This document shows, piece by piece, positions 61,060 to 64,000 of a DNA stretch of 64,000 nucleotides. Numbering within the stretch: the first letter of the stretch is position 1; every line of letters begins with the position of its first letter. A program made the position numbers and the translations under genes. This DNA comes from Certhia americana. Its lineage: Eukaryota; Chordata; Aves; Passeriformes; Certhiidae. The notes beneath the pieces were generated by a model. It did not search any database, was not told where the DNA came from, and saw only the letters and a list, made by a program, of their open reading frames with translations. Location of the stretch: NCBI GenBank assembly GCA_018697195.1, contig CM031878.1, forward strand, positions 31,877,995-31,941,994, written 5' to 3'.

Positions 61060-64000
61060 TTCTGTATTACTTGTAGGCAACCTTATAATAGATACCAGCA
61101 ACACTCAATTGCTTGACAAAGAACATTCTTCAACATTAGACATGATGACATAAGTCATCATTTTCACAGCTAGCTGGAAATTTCTTGTGTGTATGTAAGT
61201 GCTGTATGTATTACACAAGTGCTGTGTAATTGTGCGTGTCATCCATTATAGGAAGTGTGCCCTGGATCTTTAAAGAATATGGAAATACTACAAGCTCAGT
61301 CATATCCTTCCTCGGCTGTATTATTTAATAAATGTTTCTGAAAAGCTTTCCTTTTTTAGGAAAACAAGACTTCATGGTTTCTACTTCCCTTTTTCCTGTG
61401 GAATGAAAGCTACTGTTGTGTACCTGGTGTAGTGGTATGTGACTATTTAGTTGACAGGAGCCTGTTCTTAATACCAGCAACACCATGTGATGCCTCTTGA
61501 CTTATCCAGCTATTAGAATGTATAAAAAACCTGAGATATGGTGAAGAAAAGCTGAATTAAGTGTGCTGGAATGCTAGCAATAAGAAACACAAACATAGGC
61601 TTTATTAGTTCCTTTGCTTCTTGAATGTATGTTACCTCCCTCCTTCTTTAACTAGAGAACATGCTGAAAAATGCAGTTTTGATAATCTTGACAGTCTCAG
61701 GCAGTAGGAGATGCCTGGTCATCAAAGACTTTTATTTTTAAACCCCCATTGTTTTGTGAAACATCCAAATATTCCAATTGTTTTTTCTTTGTTTCACTCA
61801 ATAGGTACAGCCTGCATTCACACTACATCAGTGTTAAAAAGTATTACCTACAGCATATAGCCCTTCTGACTTGGGTGTTTTCTCTGTAAAGTAATCTTTC
61901 TGATTCTCAGTTTTAGGAGTGCTGGGACACAGCAGACATCTTGCTAATAATTACTCAAATCTAATACGTCAGGGCTCTTGTTTACTTTTTTCTTCGGTTA
62001 GTAATTCTATCATTCAAAGGCATGTATAGTTAAAATGCTGGGGGGGGGTGGTGTTTGTTTACGTTAGGATAGATAAAAATTTGAAATACCACCTTTCATT
62101 CTACTGAAAGCAATTCAGTAGAGTTCTGCAGCTAGTCTTGTGAATCTTAAGAGTTTTGACAAAGTGCAGGCTTACAGACTGAACTGAGTATTGCTCAGTG
62201 AAAATGACAGTCAGGCTCAAGTGTGAGAATGGGAAATACTACACTACAAATAAATTAAAATGTAAGGAATCATCAGCGTTTGGTGTAATGCAAAGTGTAG
62301 TTTCTAAAAGACGTTTTAAAAGGACCAAAGTCAGAACTGTAAATGCCACATGAACGCATGTAGGGGCTTTTACATAATGAACAAAATGGCTCTTTATGTG
62401 AAGAAAATTAATTCTTTTTTTCTAGCAAGCTTCCAGTTTCATTTTCACCAAGCACTGTGTCAACTTATTGTTTTCCAGTGAGAGGATCCTGTCAAGGATG
62501 ATGAGATTAATGTTTTTTAATTGCTAAGCTTGTCTCTAGAACATCTCTTACCTGTGTCCACTGAATCTTGTAATTTCCTGCATCCTAGCTAACAGAGAAA
62601 TTTGAGGACTCAGTGTGGGTTTTTTTATATCAGATATGTTTTTCCTTTTTTTTTTCATTTTTATTCAGACTTACTTTGTCTTGTCTTGTAATTCAGTGCC
62701 TTCTCATAGATGATGGAATTGTGTCATATTGAAAACATGAGTCATGCTAAACTTTTTTTTTTTCATAATATATGAGTAGGTAGGTAAACGCAGAACTAAA
62801 ATTGCATTAATGATAAAATTTGGGCATTGTCAGGGACAAAAATAGCAGACAGATAGTGAAGAAAGTTAAGGACTGTGTTAGCTTCCCTTTGTATTGCTTG
62901 CACAGAGACATTGCTTGCCTTGCTGTTGGATCAGAGTGATTTCTGTAGATTATTTGGTTTGGAAATGAATTGTTGTACTGGTGGTAAGCATACTGTGTGC
63001 AAAAGAACTGTCTTTTTCTTATTCCTCTGTCTGGCCTAGACAAAAGGTCTTCAGCATTTTGACAGAAAGTCTGATTTATTAGTCTACAGATATGTATGCA
63101 TATATAGAAATAAAGAAGTACTAAGTGTGTCATATTGAACTGCACCAAATGTTCATAGAAGCCTATGAACTTACAGTATGTAATACCAAAGCACACTGAT
63201 TGCTGCATGTCAGGCTGCTATTTTAAGAGAATAACAAGTGAGTAATGAAAATAAGTTTCTATACAGTACTTTCTGTGAAGTTCTGGGATTTCTGGTAAAG
63301 GTGGCAATGCTTGGTATATTCTGGCAACATGAATTCAACATATAGTGTTAATATTTCACTCGCCTTTACATAATGCTGGTTTTAGAGGGGAAATCATAAA
63401 CTTTTATGATTCCATATATCTCAGCTTTGATAATACCATATGGAACTTCAACAACTGTATTTTGAACAAATGTATTTCAGGGAGTGCAAATAATATTTTA
63501 CAATGAAAGTTACTAAACACTGTTTATGTATTTCTTTCCTAAAGTGAACTGTTTTGTAAATCTAGAAAGTCAAATGTGGTGCTTAGTGAACCCAGCATGC
63601 TCTTTCTTGTTGTGATGTGTTTTCTCTTTATAATAAACTACTTAGCTCTCTTTTGTTGTGTGAGGCAAAATATGCATATACATGTAAAAGTTTAACCTAT
63701 CTTAATGGTTTTGAATCTTTTTTCTAATTTCTAAGGAATTCAGAATGCATTTTCTAAGAATGACTGTTATATTTGTTTTTTTCAAACACAGTCATGTGGG
63801 TATAAACATGGAATCATCAAAATAAACTTAAATACTTAAGTGGAAAAATAAAGAAATTTATTTTTATCCTTGCTTTGAATTACTGGAAACCAGCTCCTTA
63901 CTAACAGGAGGCTGTAGGCAAGAGACTTTAGTGTATTGTCATCTGAGGTTTATAAAAGTTAGAAGGACTTATACAACAACAAAATTCTCTTGATATTCAT

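Larger units (their letters stand above)
58285..64000 (+). other. Downstream intron or flank (5.7 kb), no further exon seen
   Basis: The next human segment (from MNLEEELDEL onward, several hundred residues) was not found. The stretch has a local repeat cluster (58289-58337), a conserved-element candidate (about 58540-58690), a CR1 fragment (60640-60850), a 19-bp tandem duplication (61022-61059) and short T or G runs. Either the next exon lies beyond the window, or it is lost. Confidence 0.5.

Noticed and set aside
62807..63208. 133-codon minus-strand open frame
   Set aside because: No splice signals, no recognisable domain, AT-rich composition; probably chance.

Overview
The window is vertebrate nuclear DNA, almost certainly avian and probably from a songbird (Passeriformes). 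It is AT-rich, has no operon-like packing, and is dominated by long introns. The evidence for a bird is many truncated CR1 LINE copies with typical avian 3' ends. The evidence for a songbird is one element that looks like the tRNA-Ile-derived, CR1-tailed SINE known from zebra finch.

The only gene I can name is on the + strand. Eight clear exons and one tentative remnant, in collinear order, encode coiled-coil segments that I recognise from memory of the human protein as centlein (CNTLN), the centrosome-cohesion protein. The clear exons are at 54-136, 12506-12640, 13223-13402, 19160-19293, 25477-25636, 43893-44070, 50171-50296 and 55297-55418. A ninth exon at 58159-58284 is also clear in its second half. 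Exon lengths and phases agree with one another and with the human protein.

The copy looks broken. There is a 1-nt deletion with TAG in the first exon, two compensating indels plus TGA in the third, GA in place of the donor GT after the fourth, and TAG plus a frameshift in the exon at 43.9 kb. An exon of about 65 codons cannot be found intact between 25.6 and 43.9 kb. The other exons are open and strongly conserved. Introns are kept, so this is not a retrocopy. In birds CNTLN lies on the Z chromosome (human 9p synteny), so a decaying W-linked gametolog is my preferred explanation. A copy on the songbird germline-restricted chromosome, another duplicate, or assembly indels are alternatives.

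Layout: 0-12.5 kb is an intron with a CR1 at 1.4-2.0 kb. 12.5-13.4 kb holds two close exons. 13.4-25.5 kb holds introns with CR1 copies, the SINE nested in a CR1 (21.4-22.9 kb) and an LTR-like segment (23.0-23.65 kb). 25.6-43.9 kb is a large intron with an unidentified minus-strand open segment (35.7-36.0 kb), a strong conserved-noncoding-element candidate (37.0-37.8 kb) and CR1 pieces. 44-50 kb contains an old ERV-like LTR (about 45.0-45.7 kb) and a 178-nt stretch without a single C. 50-58 kb holds the last three exons. 58.3-64 kb is intron or flank with a CR1 fragment and a second, weaker conserved-element candidate. I found no tRNA, rRNA, CRISPR or bacterial feature.
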